Below are positions 6,497 through 15,672 of a DNA stretch of 64,000 bases, piece by piece; position 1 is the first letter of the stretch, and the number at the start of each line of letters is the position of its first letter. This DNA comes from Acidobacteriota bacterium (GTDB taxonomy: Bacteria; Acidobacteriota; Aminicenantia; Aminicenantales; Saccharicenantaceae): NCBI GenBank assembly GCA_022711665.1, contig JAKLEN010000001.1:248001-312000 (forward strand), in the 5' to 3' direction. The notes beneath the pieces were generated by a model. The model made no database searches. It saw only the letters and a program-made list of their open reading frames with translations, and had not been told where the DNA came from. The translations under genes and the position numbers were made by a program.

Positions 6497-9298
6497 TCAG
6501 AACCTGTAAATGACGCCCAGCTGGAAGTAGCGGGGGCTCATGATGGCGTAGACGGCCTGGGAGTTCAGGAACATGTCGTAGTTCGTGGTGTTGCCGACGC
6601 TCGTCGCCCGGTTGTTGTTGAAGACGTTGTAGGCGTCGAGCTGGACGGCGATCTGGCCGCGGCCGACGTTGAAGGCCTTTTCGATCCGCAGGTCCAGCAG
6701 GTGCTGGTCGGGCAGACGGCGCAGGCCGCGCTCTTCGGCGAAGATCGACACGCCGCCCTGATAGAGGCTGCCCAGCCCGGCTTCGTAGCTGCGGATGATG
6801 CGGGTATAGGGCACGCCGCTGCCGAACTGGTAGTAGCCGCTGACAGTGATGCCCCAGGGGGCGGCGTAGGTGCCCTGGACCTTGACCAGGTGCTCGCGCT
6901 GGTTGTCGAGGAGGCCGTAGGCGTTGATCATGGAATTGGGATCGTCGTAGAACCCGGTGAAGCCGGTGCTCTGATCGCGGGAGGTGTTGAGAATGCCGCG
7001 GCCGTTGGACCAGACGTAGCTCGACTGCATGGCCCAGCGGTGGGACATGCGCTTGGTCAGCTTGAACTCGAGGCCCGTGTACTTGCGGGCGGTGCCGGGA
7101 ACGTTCTGGAAGACGAAGCCGTAATCGCCGAAGTCCTCGTTCATCTCATAGAAGGTCACGGACTGGCCGGTGAACGGGTCGGTCCCCTCGACGGCATGGT
7201 ACCCGGACCAGACGAGATCGCCCGTGTCGAGGTAGTGCTGCCAGTCGAGGTGGGCCCGGTCGACGTCGTCGATGAGGTTCTTCTCCCACTTGGCGATGAA
7301 GGTCGCCGACACGGAGAAGTCCTCCATGAGCTCGCGCTCGATGCCGACGTTGATCTCGTCGGCGTAGGGCGAGCTGATGTCCGGGTCGACCGTCGTGGTG
7401 CCCGGCGACTGGACCGGCGTCGTGTAGTTGACCGACCAGTCGGAGTTCAGCTGGGCCATGAAGGACGACCGCTGGTTGGGGTTGTTGAAGTAGTAATAGA
7501 TCATGAGGAGCGGGGCGTAGTAGCGGCCGAAGCCCGCCTTGAGGACGGTCTTGCCGTCCGCGGTCAGGGCGAAGGTCAGGCCCGCGCGGGGCGAGAACAT
7601 GGTGAAGTCCATGGCCTTGATCGAGTTCTCGTTGACCCACTCGTCGGAATTGCGCTTCTTCTGCGGCGGGTAGTTGCCCTGGGCATGGTCCAGGCGGACG
7701 CCCAGGTTGAGGGTCAGCCGCTTGATCGGCGACCAGGTGTCCTGGAGGAAGCCGCCGACCTGGATGAGGTTGTTCTTCTGCTTGTATTCCGTGCCGACCC
7801 AGGCCCAGTTCGGCTGGCCGTCCCAGAGGAAGATGTCGACGGCCTTGAAGCCGTCGGCGAAAACGCCGTCGAAGACGGGATCCTGGTAGTAGGCGCACTC
7901 GGTGCCGTCGAAGGAGAACTCGGCGTCGGCGCCGGCTTTGAATTCGTGGCTGCCGAGCCAATTGTCTTTGTACCAGGTCAGGTCGCTGGTGACCTCGGCC
8001 CGCCGGCGGGAGTACCACCAGTCGGAGCCGGCGCCGCCGCGATTGACGTAGTCCAGGGCCTCGTCCAGTATGGGCGCCTGGTCGTCATTGGCCAGCAGGT
8101 ACTGATGGAGGGAGTACCAGGACCCCTTGAGGTTGAAGAGGACGTCCTTGGACATCGTCCGGGTCCACTGGGCCGTGGCGATGGTCACGGCGCTGTCCTC
8201 GGTGTAATTGGCGTTGAGGACGGTCCAGCGGCTGGCGCCGCGGTGGTCCCATTTGTAGCCGCGCCAGTAGCCGGAGGCCACGATCTTGTCCCGCTCGCTG
8301 AGCTGCCAGGTGACCTTGCCGAACGGGGCGATGGTCGTCTGGCCGATGGGAGCCGACTCGGGCTGCGCGCCGCCGTAGGTCGCCGGGGCCGGGAAGCCCT
8401 GGGTGTACGAGGAGGACTTGTCGATGTCGAGGCTGGTGAAGAACCAGACCTTGTCCTTGACGATCGGGCCGCCGAGGGAGAAGCCGGGGAGGTACTGGTA
8501 GCGGAAGCCGACGTACTGGCCCTCAAACGGCGTGCCCTTGGTGTTGTCGGACTGCAGGTCCTTGTTCCGGTAGTAGAAGTTGACGCCGCCGGAGAAGTTG
8601 TTGCCGCCGGCCTTGGTGATGACGTTGACCAGGGCGCCCTTGACGGCGCCGTACTCGGCCTTCTGGTTGCTGGTCTCGATCTCGACCTCGTCGATGGCGT
8701 TCCAGGGGACCGTCTGGTAGGGGTCGCCGGTGACCGGGTCCTGCATCTTGACGCCGTCGACGACGAAGTTGTTGGACCGGGCGTCGCTGCCGTACGAGGT
8801 CCGCGCGAACATGCCGGGCGCCGAATTGAAGATAGACGCCAGGTCGCGGGACAGCGGCAGGGTGGCGATCAGGTCCTTGGTGTAGGTCGTCCCGGTCTGG
8901 GTCTGCTTCAGGTCGACAGTCGGGGACTCGCCGACGACGGTGATGGATTCCTCGATGCCGCCCTGTTCCAGGGGGACATCCAGGGTGACCGTCCGGGAAG
9001 CGCTGATGATGATGCCCTCGCGGACGACGGTCCGGAACCCGTTCAGCTCGAACGTGACCTTGTAGGTGCCGGAGGGAAGGGAGAAGAAACGGTAGAGACC
9101 GTTCTCGTTGGTGGTCGCGGCCATCGACGGCAGCATCAGGGACGGGCTGCTGATGGTCACGCTGACGCCGGGCAACGGCGCCTTGTCGGTATCGGTCACC
9201 GTGCCGGCGAGCTGGCCGGTCGGGATCATCTGTCCGAAGACCCCAACGGCCGAGGACAACGCCAACAAGGCGACGAACAGAGCCTTGAGAGATCGCAT
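6497..9298 (-). CDS. TonB-dependent receptor with carboxypeptidase-regulatory-like domain
   Basis: A 933-residue outer-membrane receptor. A signal peptide (1-22) is followed by a beta-sandwich carboxypeptidase-regulatory-like domain at about 28-112 (GTVTDTDKAPLPGVSVTI ... GTYKVTFELNGF). Next comes the TonB plug at about 120-240 (ITVVGESPTVDLKQTQTGTT) and a beta-barrel rich in aromatic-alternating strands, ending in ...YFQLGVIYRF with the terminal Phe typical of barrel proteins. An AGGAGG ribosome site precedes the ATG. Receptors of this OAR-like type are abundant in Acidobacteriota and carry oligosaccharides, peptides or siderophores across the outer membrane. The neighbours (epimerases, DSD1-type enzyme, hydrolases) suggest a peptide or amino-acid-derived ligand, which is inference. 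Confidence 0.9.
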   Translation of the reverse strand: MRSLKALFVALLALSSAVGVFGQMIPTGQLAGTVTDTDKAPLPGVSVTISSPSLMLPSMAATTNENGLYRFFSLPSGTYKVTFELNGFRTVVREGIIISASRTVTLDVPLEQGGIEESITVVGESPTVDLKQTQTGTTYTKDLIATLPLSRDLASIFNSAPGMFARTSYGSDARSNNFVVDGVKMQDPVTGDPYQTVPWNAIDEVEIETSNQKAEYGAVKGALVNVITKAGGNNFSGGVNFYYRNKDLQSDNTKGTPFEGQYVGFRYQYLPGFSLGGPIVKDKVWFFTSLDIDKSSSYTQGFPAPATYGGAQPESAPIGQTTIAPFGKVTWQLSERDKIVASGYWRGYKWDHRGASRWTVLNANYTEDSAVTIATAQWTRTMSKDVLFNLKGSWYSLHQYLLANDDQAPILDEALDYVNRGGAGSDWWYSRRRAEVTSDLTWYKDNWLGSHEFKAGADAEFSFDGTECAYYQDPVFDGVFADGFKAVDIFLWDGQPNWAWVGTEYKQKNNLIQVGGFLQDTWSPIKRLTLNLGVRLDHAQGNYPPQKKRNSDEWVNENSIKAMDFTMFSPRAGLTFALTADGKTVLKAGFGRYYAPLLMIYYYFNNPNQRSSFMAQLNSDWSVNYTTPVQSPGTTTVDPDISSPYADEINVGIERELMEDFSVSATFIAKWEKNLIDDVDRAHLDWQHYLDTGDLVWSGYHAVEGTDPFTGQSVTFYEMNEDFGDYGFVFQNVPGTARKYTGLEFKLTKRMSHRWAMQSSYVWSNGRGILNTSRDQSTGFTGFYDDPNSMINAYGLLDNQREHLVKVQGTYAAPWGITVSGYYQFGSGVPYTRIIRSYEAGLGSLYQGGVSIFAEERGLRRLPDQHLLDLRIEKAFNVGRGQIAVQLDAYNVFNNNRATSVGNTTNYDMFLNSQAVYAIMSPRYFQLGVIYRF

Positions 9299-9375
9299 TA
9301 TCCAAACCTCCTGACTGATTCAAGAACAAAAAGACAAGAACCCAAGAGATGGGGCCGGGGAGCGCTCCTCGATTC

Positions 9376-10074
9376 TCACCTCCTCGCGTCCGGACCGCGC
9401 TTCGGCGCGGGCGGCGTGTCGATGGAGAACTCCTCCCCCCAATGGGCCTCGATGAGCCTTTCCAGGGCGTCGATATCCCGGCGCTCGACGAGGCGGAAGA
9501 TCTCGCAATGATCACGGTAGGATTTTTCCAGGGCCGGCGGATCGGAGAAAGGCGCAAAATCGACCTTGCGCCGGTAGATGGCGATCTTGGCCATGAGGTC
9601 GCTGAGGGTCCGGTAGAGCGAGGCGCTGCCGCAGTGGCTCCAGATCCGGTCGTGGATGCGCAGGTTCTGGTCGAGGTAGCCCTGGTGGCCGCCGGCCGAG
9701 TAGAGGCGGCCGAGCTCGTCGGTCATGGCCCGGAGCTCTTCGACGTCGGCGTCGCCCATCCGGACCAGCGACTTGCGCAGGGCCAGGATGTCCAGGGCCC
9801 GGACGATCTCATAGAGCTCGCGGACCTCTTCCTGGGACGTGTCCTGGACCAGGACCTCCTTGCGGGCGCTGATGACCAGGTATTTTTCTGCGGCCAGGCG
9901 GAAGAAGGCCTCCCGGACCGGGGTAGAAGAGGTGTTGTAGAGGGCCGCGATCTCCTTTTCCTGGAGCCGCTGGCCGGGCTTGAGCTCGCCGTCGATGATG
10001 GCCTTCTTGAGGCTTTGATATATGGTTTGGCTGAGGGTCGCGGGGACTTGGAAGGCGTTCGGTTTCCAATCCAT
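9376..10074 (-). CDS. GntR-family regulator, FadR/FCD subfamily
   Basis: A 232-residue regulator. The winged helix-turn-helix lies at about 14-75 (LSQTIYQSLKKAIIDGELKPGQRL ... STPVREAFFRLAAE), followed by an all-helical FCD ligand domain (about 85-215) with D and H residues (LRIHDRIW, YRDHCEIF) suited to metal and carboxylate binding. The start is set at 10074 by an AAGG ribosome site 6 bases upstream; an in-frame upstream extension is not supported. A sigma70 promoter lies just upstream. FCD regulators typically sense small carboxylates or amino acids. Its place between the TonB receptor and the DSD1-type enzyme makes both likely targets, by inference. Confidence 0.88.
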   Translation of the reverse strand: MDWKPNAFQVPATLSQTIYQSLKKAIIDGELKPGQRLQEKEIAALYNTSSTPVREAFFRLAAEKYLVISARKEVLVQDTSQEEVRELYEIVRALDILALRKSLVRMGDADVEELRAMTDELGRLYSAGGHQGYLDQNLRIHDRIWSHCGSASLYRTLSDLMAKIAIYRRKVDFAPFSDPPALEKSYRDHCEIFRLVERRDIDALERLIEAHWGEEFSIDTPPAPKRGPDARR

Positions 10075-10092
10075 GTCAAGCCTTACTGCTGT

Positions 10093-10121
10093 ATGATATA
10101 AAATATATTTGCCTAAGTCAA
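10093..10121 (-). promoter_or_regulatory. Sigma70 promoter of the GntR gene
   Basis: On the minus strand, -35 TTGACT (10121-10116) and -10 TATCAT (10098-10093) are separated by 17 bases within an AT-rich island that stands out from its GC-rich surroundings. Transcription should start near 10086, leaving a short leader with the AAGG ribosome site. Confidence 0.7.
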
Positions 10122-10154
10122 GAAAGAAGACCAACTTCTACAGATAACAATTAT

Positions 10155-11282
10155 TTAATTATTATGAAAGGTTTGCATGGGGCAGGCCCGGACGGTCGGC
10201 ACGGGCCTGCCGTCCAGTCCGATATACCGGTCCCAGAGGTTGACGGTCAGGCAGGAGTGGACGGGCAGGACATAGAGAATGTCGCCGGCCTTTATCCGCC
10301 GCATCTCCGCGGCGGTCGTCCGGACAAGGCCGTGCTCCTGTGACAGGGCCGTGATCGCCGTCCCCGGCAGGATCGGTCCCCAGCCGCTCCCCCGCGGCCG
10401 GCAGATCCGGCCGTAGATCCGGCCGTCGCGGCGCGACAGAACATCGGCCATGGAAAGTTGGACCGCCCCGCCGAAGATGACCGCCTCGTTGCGCGCGGGA
10501 TGCGTGGAGACCACCGGGCAGGCCACGGCCGCGGCGATCTCGGACTCGCGGCAGCTGCCGAGCTCGAGCTGGGTAACGTCGAAGAGGACGAAGTTCCCCG
10601 GCCGGATCTCATCGGCGCCGCCGAAGCCATCCAGCCGGGCGCAGGCCGGCGTATCGCCGACCGAGATCTCCAGGCCGGGGAAGCCGGCCGCGGCCAGGCC
10701 GTCCCGGGTCCGGACCATCTTGCGCATGGCGTCGGCGTGGAGCCGGGTCAGGGCACCGAGGGTACGGGCCTGGTAGGTCCGGCCGTTGTGCGTCAGCAGG
10801 CCGCGCAGCTTGAAGGCCGGATGCCGGAGCGTTTCCCGGCAGAGGCCCTCGATAAGGGCCCGGTCGTCCCAGTCCGCGCCGGCCCGGTTGGCGCCGATGT
10901 TGATCTTGATCCAGATGTCGAGCGGGGCCGTCACCCGGCGGGCCAGCGCCGGCAGGCTCTCCGGGGTCTCGACCAGAAGGCCGAGACGGCAGCGGGAGGC
11001 CAGCCGGCCGATCGCGGCGGCCTCGAGGATGTTGAGCGGGAAGGCGATCAGGATGTCCCGCCAACCGTCCGCGGCGAAGTAGGCCGCCATGTCCGCCGAC
11101 GAGACCGTGATGGCCTCGACCCCCTCGTCCCGGAACATCCGGCCGACGGCCCGCGACTGATGGGTCTTGAAGTGGGGCCGGAAGCGCAGGCCGAGCCGCC
11201 GGGCTTTGGCCGCCATGGCCGCGATGTTCCGGCGGACCCGCCTCTCGTCGAGAACCAGGGTCGGCTTGGTTATGGTCAGCAT
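10155..11282 (-). CDS. DSD1-type PLP enzyme (D-threonine aldolase / D-serine dehydratase family)
   Basis: A 375-residue protein with an alanine-racemase-like PLP barrel (about 8-240) and a C-terminal D-serine dehydratase-like domain. The PLP lysine is K39 in RPHFKTHQ, the family hallmark, and HSC near the C-terminus (H342, C344) matches the zinc ligands of DSD1-type D-serine dehydratase. The family cleaves or dehydrates D-beta-hydroxy amino acids in the cytoplasm; aldolase and dehydratase activities cannot be told apart here. The ATG at 11282 has an AAGGAG ribosome site; a longer reading frame to 11513 is unsupported and would overlap the next gene. It lies upstream of the GntR gene, in a locus with dipeptide epimerases that could supply D-residues. 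Confidence 0.85.
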   Translation of the reverse strand: MLTITKPTLVLDERRVRRNIAAMAAKARRLGLRFRPHFKTHQSRAVGRMFRDEGVEAITVSSADMAAYFAADGWRDILIAFPLNILEAAAIGRLASRCRLGLLVETPESLPALARRVTAPLDIWIKINIGANRAGADWDDRALIEGLCRETLRHPAFKLRGLLTHNGRTYQARTLGALTRLHADAMRKMVRTRDGLAAAGFPGLEISVGDTPACARLDGFGGADEIRPGNFVLFDVTQLELGSCRESEIAAAVACPVVSTHPARNEAVIFGGAVQLSMADVLSRRDGRIYGRICRPRGSGWGPILPGTAITALSQEHGLVRTTAAEMRRIKAGDILYVLPVHSCLTVNLWDRYIGLDGRPVPTVRACPMQTFHNN

Positions 11283-11317
11283 CGGGATACGCTCCTTGTC
11301 ATTCGCCGCGGCGCGGG

Positions 11318-12589
11318 TCACCGGGCCGCCCGGACAGGCGACGACGCCGTCCAATCCGTGACGGCGTTGACCGCCCGCCACAACTCGCTGTCGAGTTCGC
11401 TTATGAAGGCGTCGGCGCTCTCCGGCCTGGAGTTGAACAGGGCCACCCAGCCCAGGCCGCCGGCCGTCCGGACCATGATCGTCGCCGTGCCCGGCAGGGA
11501 GCCGGTATGCCACCAGTTCGCGTCGCCGGAGGTCGGCCGGACCATCCAGCCGAGCGCGTAGTAGGAGGCCGAGCTCTGGTATTCGGCGAGCGGCGGCCGC
11601 TCGACCATCAGGGCGATCGTGGCCGGCTGAAGGATGTCCGCCGGGACGGTCCGGCCGTCCACGGCCAGGAGGAACCTGAGCAGGTCGGAAGCCGAAGCCA
11701 GCCAGCCGCCGTTGGCGTCAAGGGGCTCGAGGGCGAACCCGCCGTAGGGCCAGGGGACCTCGGCCGGCCCGGAATCGAAGACGGACTGGGCCAGCGGCGC
11801 GCCGGCGTAATCGTAATAGACGACCTCGCCCGACGCCCGGTCGGCCTCGAGCGACCGCCCCAGGACCATGCCGCCGGCCCCGGCCGGCGTCAGGACGGCG
11901 CTCCGGACGTACGACCCGTAGCTTTGGCCGGAGACGCGCTCGATGACGCGGCCGAGCAGGCAGTAGCCGAAGTTCGAATAGGCGTACCGGGTGCCCGGGT
12001 CGAGATCAAGCGGCTGCCCCTTCATGTAGCGGATGATGGCCGCCGCGTCGGCCGGCGGCGCGACGCCCAGGGCGGCCGCGATCTCGCGCGAGCGGAACAT
12101 CGGGTCGAAGCTGACCGTCCGGTCCCAGCCTCCGGAATGCCGCAGCAGGTCTCGGACCGTGATCGAGGCCAGCCGGGCGTCGACGGAGGCGCCGTCCGGC
12201 GGCTCGATGCCGGTCAGGATGTCGAAGACCCTGGCGTCGAGGTTGAGCGAACCCGCCTCGTAGAGCTTGAGCACGGCCGCGGCCGTGACCGGCTTGGACA
12301 GGCTGGCCAGGCGGAAGAGCGAGGCCGCCGTCACGGCGGTCGGGCCGCTCTTGTCGGCGACGCCGTAGCCCTTGGCCAGCACGATGGAGCCGTTGCGGGC
12401 CAGGGCGACGGAGCCGCCCGGGATGTTCCACTTGGACATGAGCGCCGGGATGACGCTCCCGAAGCTATCTTCGGCCGTTATGCCCGACGGCCCGCCGTCG
12501 TCGCCGCCGCCCGAGCAAGAGGAACAGCCGGCCAGCACGATCGCCAGCCCGGCGGCGAAAACGATGAAGGAAGAATGGCGCATTTTCAT
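11318..12589 (-). CDS. Class C beta-lactamase-fold serine hydrolase, lipoprotein
   Basis: A 423-residue hydrolase with a lipoprotein signal: hydrophobic 8-20 and lipobox VLAGC (C22), then a Ser/Gly-rich linker. The catalytic motifs are SLSK (S96 to K99), YSN (204-206) and HTG (361-363). The ATG at 12589 follows a GGAG ribosome site; a second ATG two codons later is possible. It is likely anchored in a membrane facing the periplasm, acting on peptide or ester substrates. It lies 35 bases upstream of the DSD1-type gene on the same strand, suggesting cotranscription and a shared substrate chain. It is one of three class C-type hydrolases in this window; the substrate is unknown. Confidence 0.85.
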   Translation of the reverse strand: MKMRHSSFIVFAAGLAIVLAGCSSCSGGGDDGGPSGITAEDSFGSVIPALMSKWNIPGGSVALARNGSIVLAKGYGVADKSGPTAVTAASLFRLASLSKPVTAAAVLKLYEAGSLNLDARVFDILTGIEPPDGASVDARLASITVRDLLRHSGGWDRTVSFDPMFRSREIAAALGVAPPADAAAIIRYMKGQPLDLDPGTRYAYSNFGYCLLGRVIERVSGQSYGSYVRSAVLTPAGAGGMVLGRSLEADRASGEVVYYDYAGAPLAQSVFDSGPAEVPWPYGGFALEPLDANGGWLASASDLLRFLLAVDGRTVPADILQPATIALMVERPPLAEYQSSASYYALGWMVRPTSGDANWWHTGSLPGTATIMVRTAGGLGWVALFNSRPESADAFISELDSELWRAVNAVTDWTASSPVRAAR

Positions 12590-12692
12590 TGAAGACTCCG
12601 ACCGCGCATGTAAACACACGGACCCAACGATGTCAAATCTTTTTCCGCCGGCCGGGCTTTTCCGCGACGCGGAAGCGCGCCGCCGCCGGGCT

Positions 12693-13904
12693 TCAGATCC
12701 TGGTCAGCTTCTTGACGAAGGCCGGGTCGACGTCGCAGCCGAGGCCAGGCGTTTCCGGCATCGTCAGCGTCCCCGCCTTGACCGCGATGCCGCCTATCAC
12801 AGGGTCGGCGGCGTGCTCGGAATTGCCGTCGAGGTCGGCGTAGACGATGTTGGCCTGGGAGGAGACGACGTGCGCGGCCGCGGTCAGGCCGAGCCTGGAT
12901 TCGAGCATGCAGCCGACCATGCAGCGCATGTTGGCCGCGTCGGCGATGTGGGCGATGCGGACGGAGTTGAGGATGCCGCCGGCCTTCATGAGCTTGATGT
13001 TGAAGGTGTCGCAGGCCCCGGCCCGGATGAGCTTGACGGCGTCAGCCGGCCCGAACAAGGCCTCGTCGGCCATGATCGGGATGGGGCTCCGGTCCCGGAC
13101 GGCTGCCAGGCCGGCCGTGTCGGACGCCAGGACGGGCTGCTCGCAGAATTGGATGGACAGGGGCTCGAGCTTCCGCAGGGCGTAGACGGCCTGGGGCACG
13201 GTCCAGCCCTGGTTGGCGTCGACGCGCAAGGCTATCTTCGGTCCGACCGCGGACCGGATGGCCGCGAGCCGGGCGTAATCCTCGTCGGGATCGAGCCCGA
13301 CCTTGACCTTGAGGGTCTTGTAGCCCCCGTCGGCATAGCCCTTGGACTCGGCCGTCATCTTCTCCAGGGTGTCGATGCTGGTCGTGATGTCGGTCTCGAA
13401 GACGCTCTTCGTCCCGCCGAGGAGCCGGAAGAGCGGCAGGCCGGCGGCCTGGCCCAGGATGTCGAAGAAGGCCATGTCGAACGCGGCCACGGCGCTGGGG
13501 TTGGAATGGACGACGGGCCCGATGAGCCGGAGCAGGTCGTCTATGGCCAGCGGGTCCCGGCCGACGATCATGTCCCGGATGGCCCTGGCGGCGGCGGCGT
13601 TGGTCGCTTGCGTCTCTCCCGTGATCGGCGGGAACGGGCAGGCCTCGCCGATCCCGGTGAGACCCTGGTCGGTGCGGACGCGGACGAGGAGCTCGTTGGC
13701 TGCCGTCATCGTGCCGATGGCGATGCGGAAGGGCGAGGTCAGGCCGATGTCGAAGAGGTAGATCTCGACGCCGGTGATCTTGAGCTTCCCGGCGGCGGCC
13801 CGGGCCTTCTCGAGCGGCCGGGACGGCAGGCCGTAGGCCTTCGACCCGGCGGCCAGGGCGCCGAGGCCGAGCATCCGCAGGAATCCTTTGCGCGTCAGGC
13901 TCAT
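12693..13904 (-). CDS. Dipeptide epimerase (enolase superfamily), copy 2
   Basis: A 403-residue paralogue of the epimerase at 2355-3572, with nearly superimposable motifs: KVK (K199, K201), D229 (DANQ), E255 (EQP), D280 (DEA), K304 (NIKLMK) and the dipeptide-recognition DLD (357-359). Whole segments such as CPFPPITGETQATN and MRCMVGCMLESR are identical in both copies. The N-terminus (MSLTRKGFLRMLGLGALAAG) is again Tat-like with RK. A GAGGAGG ribosome site fixes the ATG at 13904. Retaining two full-length, motif-intact copies within 10 kb suggests either different dipeptide preferences or a recent duplication. It heads the minus-strand run down to the DSD1-type gene, about 100 bases before the lipoprotein hydrolase. 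Confidence 0.88.
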   Translation of the reverse strand: MSLTRKGFLRMLGLGALAAGSKAYGLPSRPLEKARAAAGKLKITGVEIYLFDIGLTSPFRIAIGTMTAANELLVRVRTDQGLTGIGEACPFPPITGETQATNAAAARAIRDMIVGRDPLAIDDLLRLIGPVVHSNPSAVAAFDMAFFDILGQAAGLPLFRLLGGTKSVFETDITTSIDTLEKMTAESKGYADGGYKTLKVKVGLDPDEDYARLAAIRSAVGPKIALRVDANQGWTVPQAVYALRKLEPLSIQFCEQPVLASDTAGLAAVRDRSPIPIMADEALFGPADAVKLIRAGACDTFNIKLMKAGGILNSVRIAHIADAANMRCMVGCMLESRLGLTAAAHVVSSQANIVYADLDGNSEHAADPVIGGIAVKAGTLTMPETPGLGCDVDPAFVKKLTRI

Positions 13905-13972
13905 GGGACCTCCTCGAAGACGTCGGATGCCGCGGGGGCGTGACGAGCCCATTCTAACCGCGCCGGCCCAAG

Positions 13973-14055
13973 GGGTCAAACCTGAACCTTTTAACCTTGT
14001 CTGCCGGGAGAAGCGGGATGGGCCGGGAAAAAGTTAAAAGGTTCGGGTTTGACCC
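13973..14055. repeat. Repeat B copy 1 (inverted-repeat intergenic element)
   Basis: An 83-base element whose ends are inverted repeats of about 23 bases with consensus GGGTCAAACCYRAACCTTTT, around a GC-rich centre. It lies 4 bases after the MurJ stop codon and upstream of epimerase copy 2, so it may terminate murJ transcription. Related copies are at 28995-29068 and 44674-44788. Confidence 0.85.
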
Positions 14056-14058
14056 TCT

Positions 14059-15615
14059 TCATTTCCTCAGGAAGCGGCGGAGGAAGTCGCGCGTCTCCGC
14101 GACGCCGAGGAGGCGCGAAACGCCGAAGAAGACGGCCAGCCCGAGCGCGCCGCCGGCCGCGACGCTGGCGACGGAGGCCGGGAACGAGACGCCGAGCCGG
14201 CCGACGACGAGCCCGTTGACGATCCAGGCCGCTCCGCCGCCGGCCGCGGAGGCGAGAGCCAGCTTGGCCGCGTACGCCGCCAGGGGCCGGCTCTCCAGAC
14301 CGCCGATCTTGCGCGGCAGCAGCGCGTAGAGCAGGCCGACGTTGAGGGCCGCCGCGAGCGTCGTCGACAGCGGGAAGGCCAGGTAGCCGATGACCCACAT
14401 CAGGGAGATGTTGAGAACGAGGTTCAGGCCGATCGAGGCGAAGCTGGCGTACATCGGCGTCCTGGCGTCCTTGTAAGCGTAGAAAACGGCGGCCACGTTC
14501 CGGAGCGCCGAGGCGAAGGGGATGCCGACCGCGTAGAGGACGAGGGCCGCCGCCGTGGCCAGCGTGTCCGCGGCCGAGAACCGCCCGCGCTCGTAGATGG
14601 CCCGGGTCAGCGGAACGGCCAGGCCGCAAATGAGGGCCGACGTCGGAACGGTCAGGAACAGGACCATCTTCAGCGAGTCCGTCAGCGTGGATTTCACGGC
14701 CGCGACGTTGTCCTCGAGAACGAGCCTGGAGAGCGAGGGCAGGGCCACCGTCCCGACGGCGATGCCGAAAAGCCCCAGCGGCAGGTGCATGATGCGGAAG
14801 GCGTAATTGAGCCAGCTGACGCTGCCCTGGGCCAGCGGCGTGACCAGGATGGTGTTGACCAGGACGTTGATGCGCGTGCCGGCCAGGCCGATCGCCACCG
14901 GGATGAAGAGGGCCATGACTTTCCGGAACTCCGGGTCGCGGAAGCTCAGGACCGGGCTCCAGCGGAATCCCCGGCGCCAAAGGGACGGCGCCTGGACGAG
15001 GAACTGCATCAGCCCGCCGACCAGGACGCCGACCGTCAGGCCGAAGATGGGGTTCTTGCCGCGGGCCGTGTACCAGCCGTAGGTCAGCAGGGGAAAGAGT
15101 ATGGAGAAGAGGTTGAAGACGGCCGGGGCCAGCGACGGCACGAAGAAAGACTTCTCCGTGTTGAGGTAGCTCATGGCCCAGGCGGCCAGGCTGATGAACA
15201 GGAGGAAGGGGAAAAGGATGGCCGTCAGCTGCGTCGTCAGGTCGATCTTGCCCGGCACCTTGTGGAAGCCGAAGGCGATGACCTTGGCCAGGACGGGCGC
15301 CAGGAGCAGGCCGGCCAACGAGACCCCCCCGGCGACGACGAACAGGACGTTGAAGACGTTCGAGGCCAGGCGGTTCTGGGCTTCCCTGCTCTTGGCTTTT
15401 TCCGCCGTTAGAACGGGGACGAAGGCGGCCGAGAGGGCCGTCTCGGCGAAGAGGTCGCGGAGCAGGTTGGGGATGCGGAAGGCGACATTGTAGGCGTCCA
15501 CGGCGAAGCCGGCGCCGAAGAGGCCGGCGATGACCGTTTCCCGGACGAGGCCCAGGACCCGGCTGAAGGCCGTGCCAATGGCGAAGGACCGGACGCCCCG
15601 CGAGATATCTTCCAT
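14059..15615 (-). CDS. murJ: Lipid II flippase MurJ
   Basis: A 518-residue integral membrane protein of the MurJ/MviN family, with about 14 hydrophobic helices. Family hallmarks include the N-terminal AFSRVLGLVRETVIAGLFGAG, the DAYNVAFRIPNLLRDLFAETALSAAFVP block, and GLARTRINV-like and RAIYERGRF segments. It moves lipid II across the inner membrane for peptidoglycan synthesis. The ATG at 15615 (MEDISRGVRS) is preferred over an upstream TTG at 15654 because the N-terminus then matches the family; GGAG lies very close to the ATG. It is transcribed divergently from the DUF3788 gene. Repeat B follows its stop by 4 bases. Confidence 0.93.
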   Translation of the reverse strand: MEDISRGVRSFAIGTAFSRVLGLVRETVIAGLFGAGFAVDAYNVAFRIPNLLRDLFAETALSAAFVPVLTAEKAKSREAQNRLASNVFNVLFVVAGGVSLAGLLLAPVLAKVIAFGFHKVPGKIDLTTQLTAILFPFLLFISLAAWAMSYLNTEKSFFVPSLAPAVFNLFSILFPLLTYGWYTARGKNPIFGLTVGVLVGGLMQFLVQAPSLWRRGFRWSPVLSFRDPEFRKVMALFIPVAIGLAGTRINVLVNTILVTPLAQGSVSWLNYAFRIMHLPLGLFGIAVGTVALPSLSRLVLEDNVAAVKSTLTDSLKMVLFLTVPTSALICGLAVPLTRAIYERGRFSAADTLATAAALVLYAVGIPFASALRNVAAVFYAYKDARTPMYASFASIGLNLVLNISLMWVIGYLAFPLSTTLAAALNVGLLYALLPRKIGGLESRPLAAYAAKLALASAAGGGAAWIVNGLVVGRLGVSFPASVASVAAGGALGLAVFFGVSRLLGVAETRDFLRRFLRK

Positions 15616-15635
15616 GCTCCAGCCATTATTGGCTA

Positions 15636-15664
15636 TTTGCAGCCGGGATGGCAAGGCCTATAAT
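15636..15664 (+). promoter_or_regulatory. Promoter of the DUF3788 gene, near-leaderless
   Basis: -35 TTTGCA (15636-15641) and a perfect -10 TATAAT (15659-15664) are 17 bases apart. The ATG at 15673 begins only 8 bases after the -10 box, so the transcript would start within a base or two of the start codon. Confidence 0.6.
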
Positions 15665-15672
15665 GGGCGCCG

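Noticed and set aside
6701..9511. Plus-strand frame of over 900 codons opposite the TonB receptor
   Set aside because: It has the same antisense-shadow character; the minus strand encodes a complete receptor with signal peptide and ribosome site.
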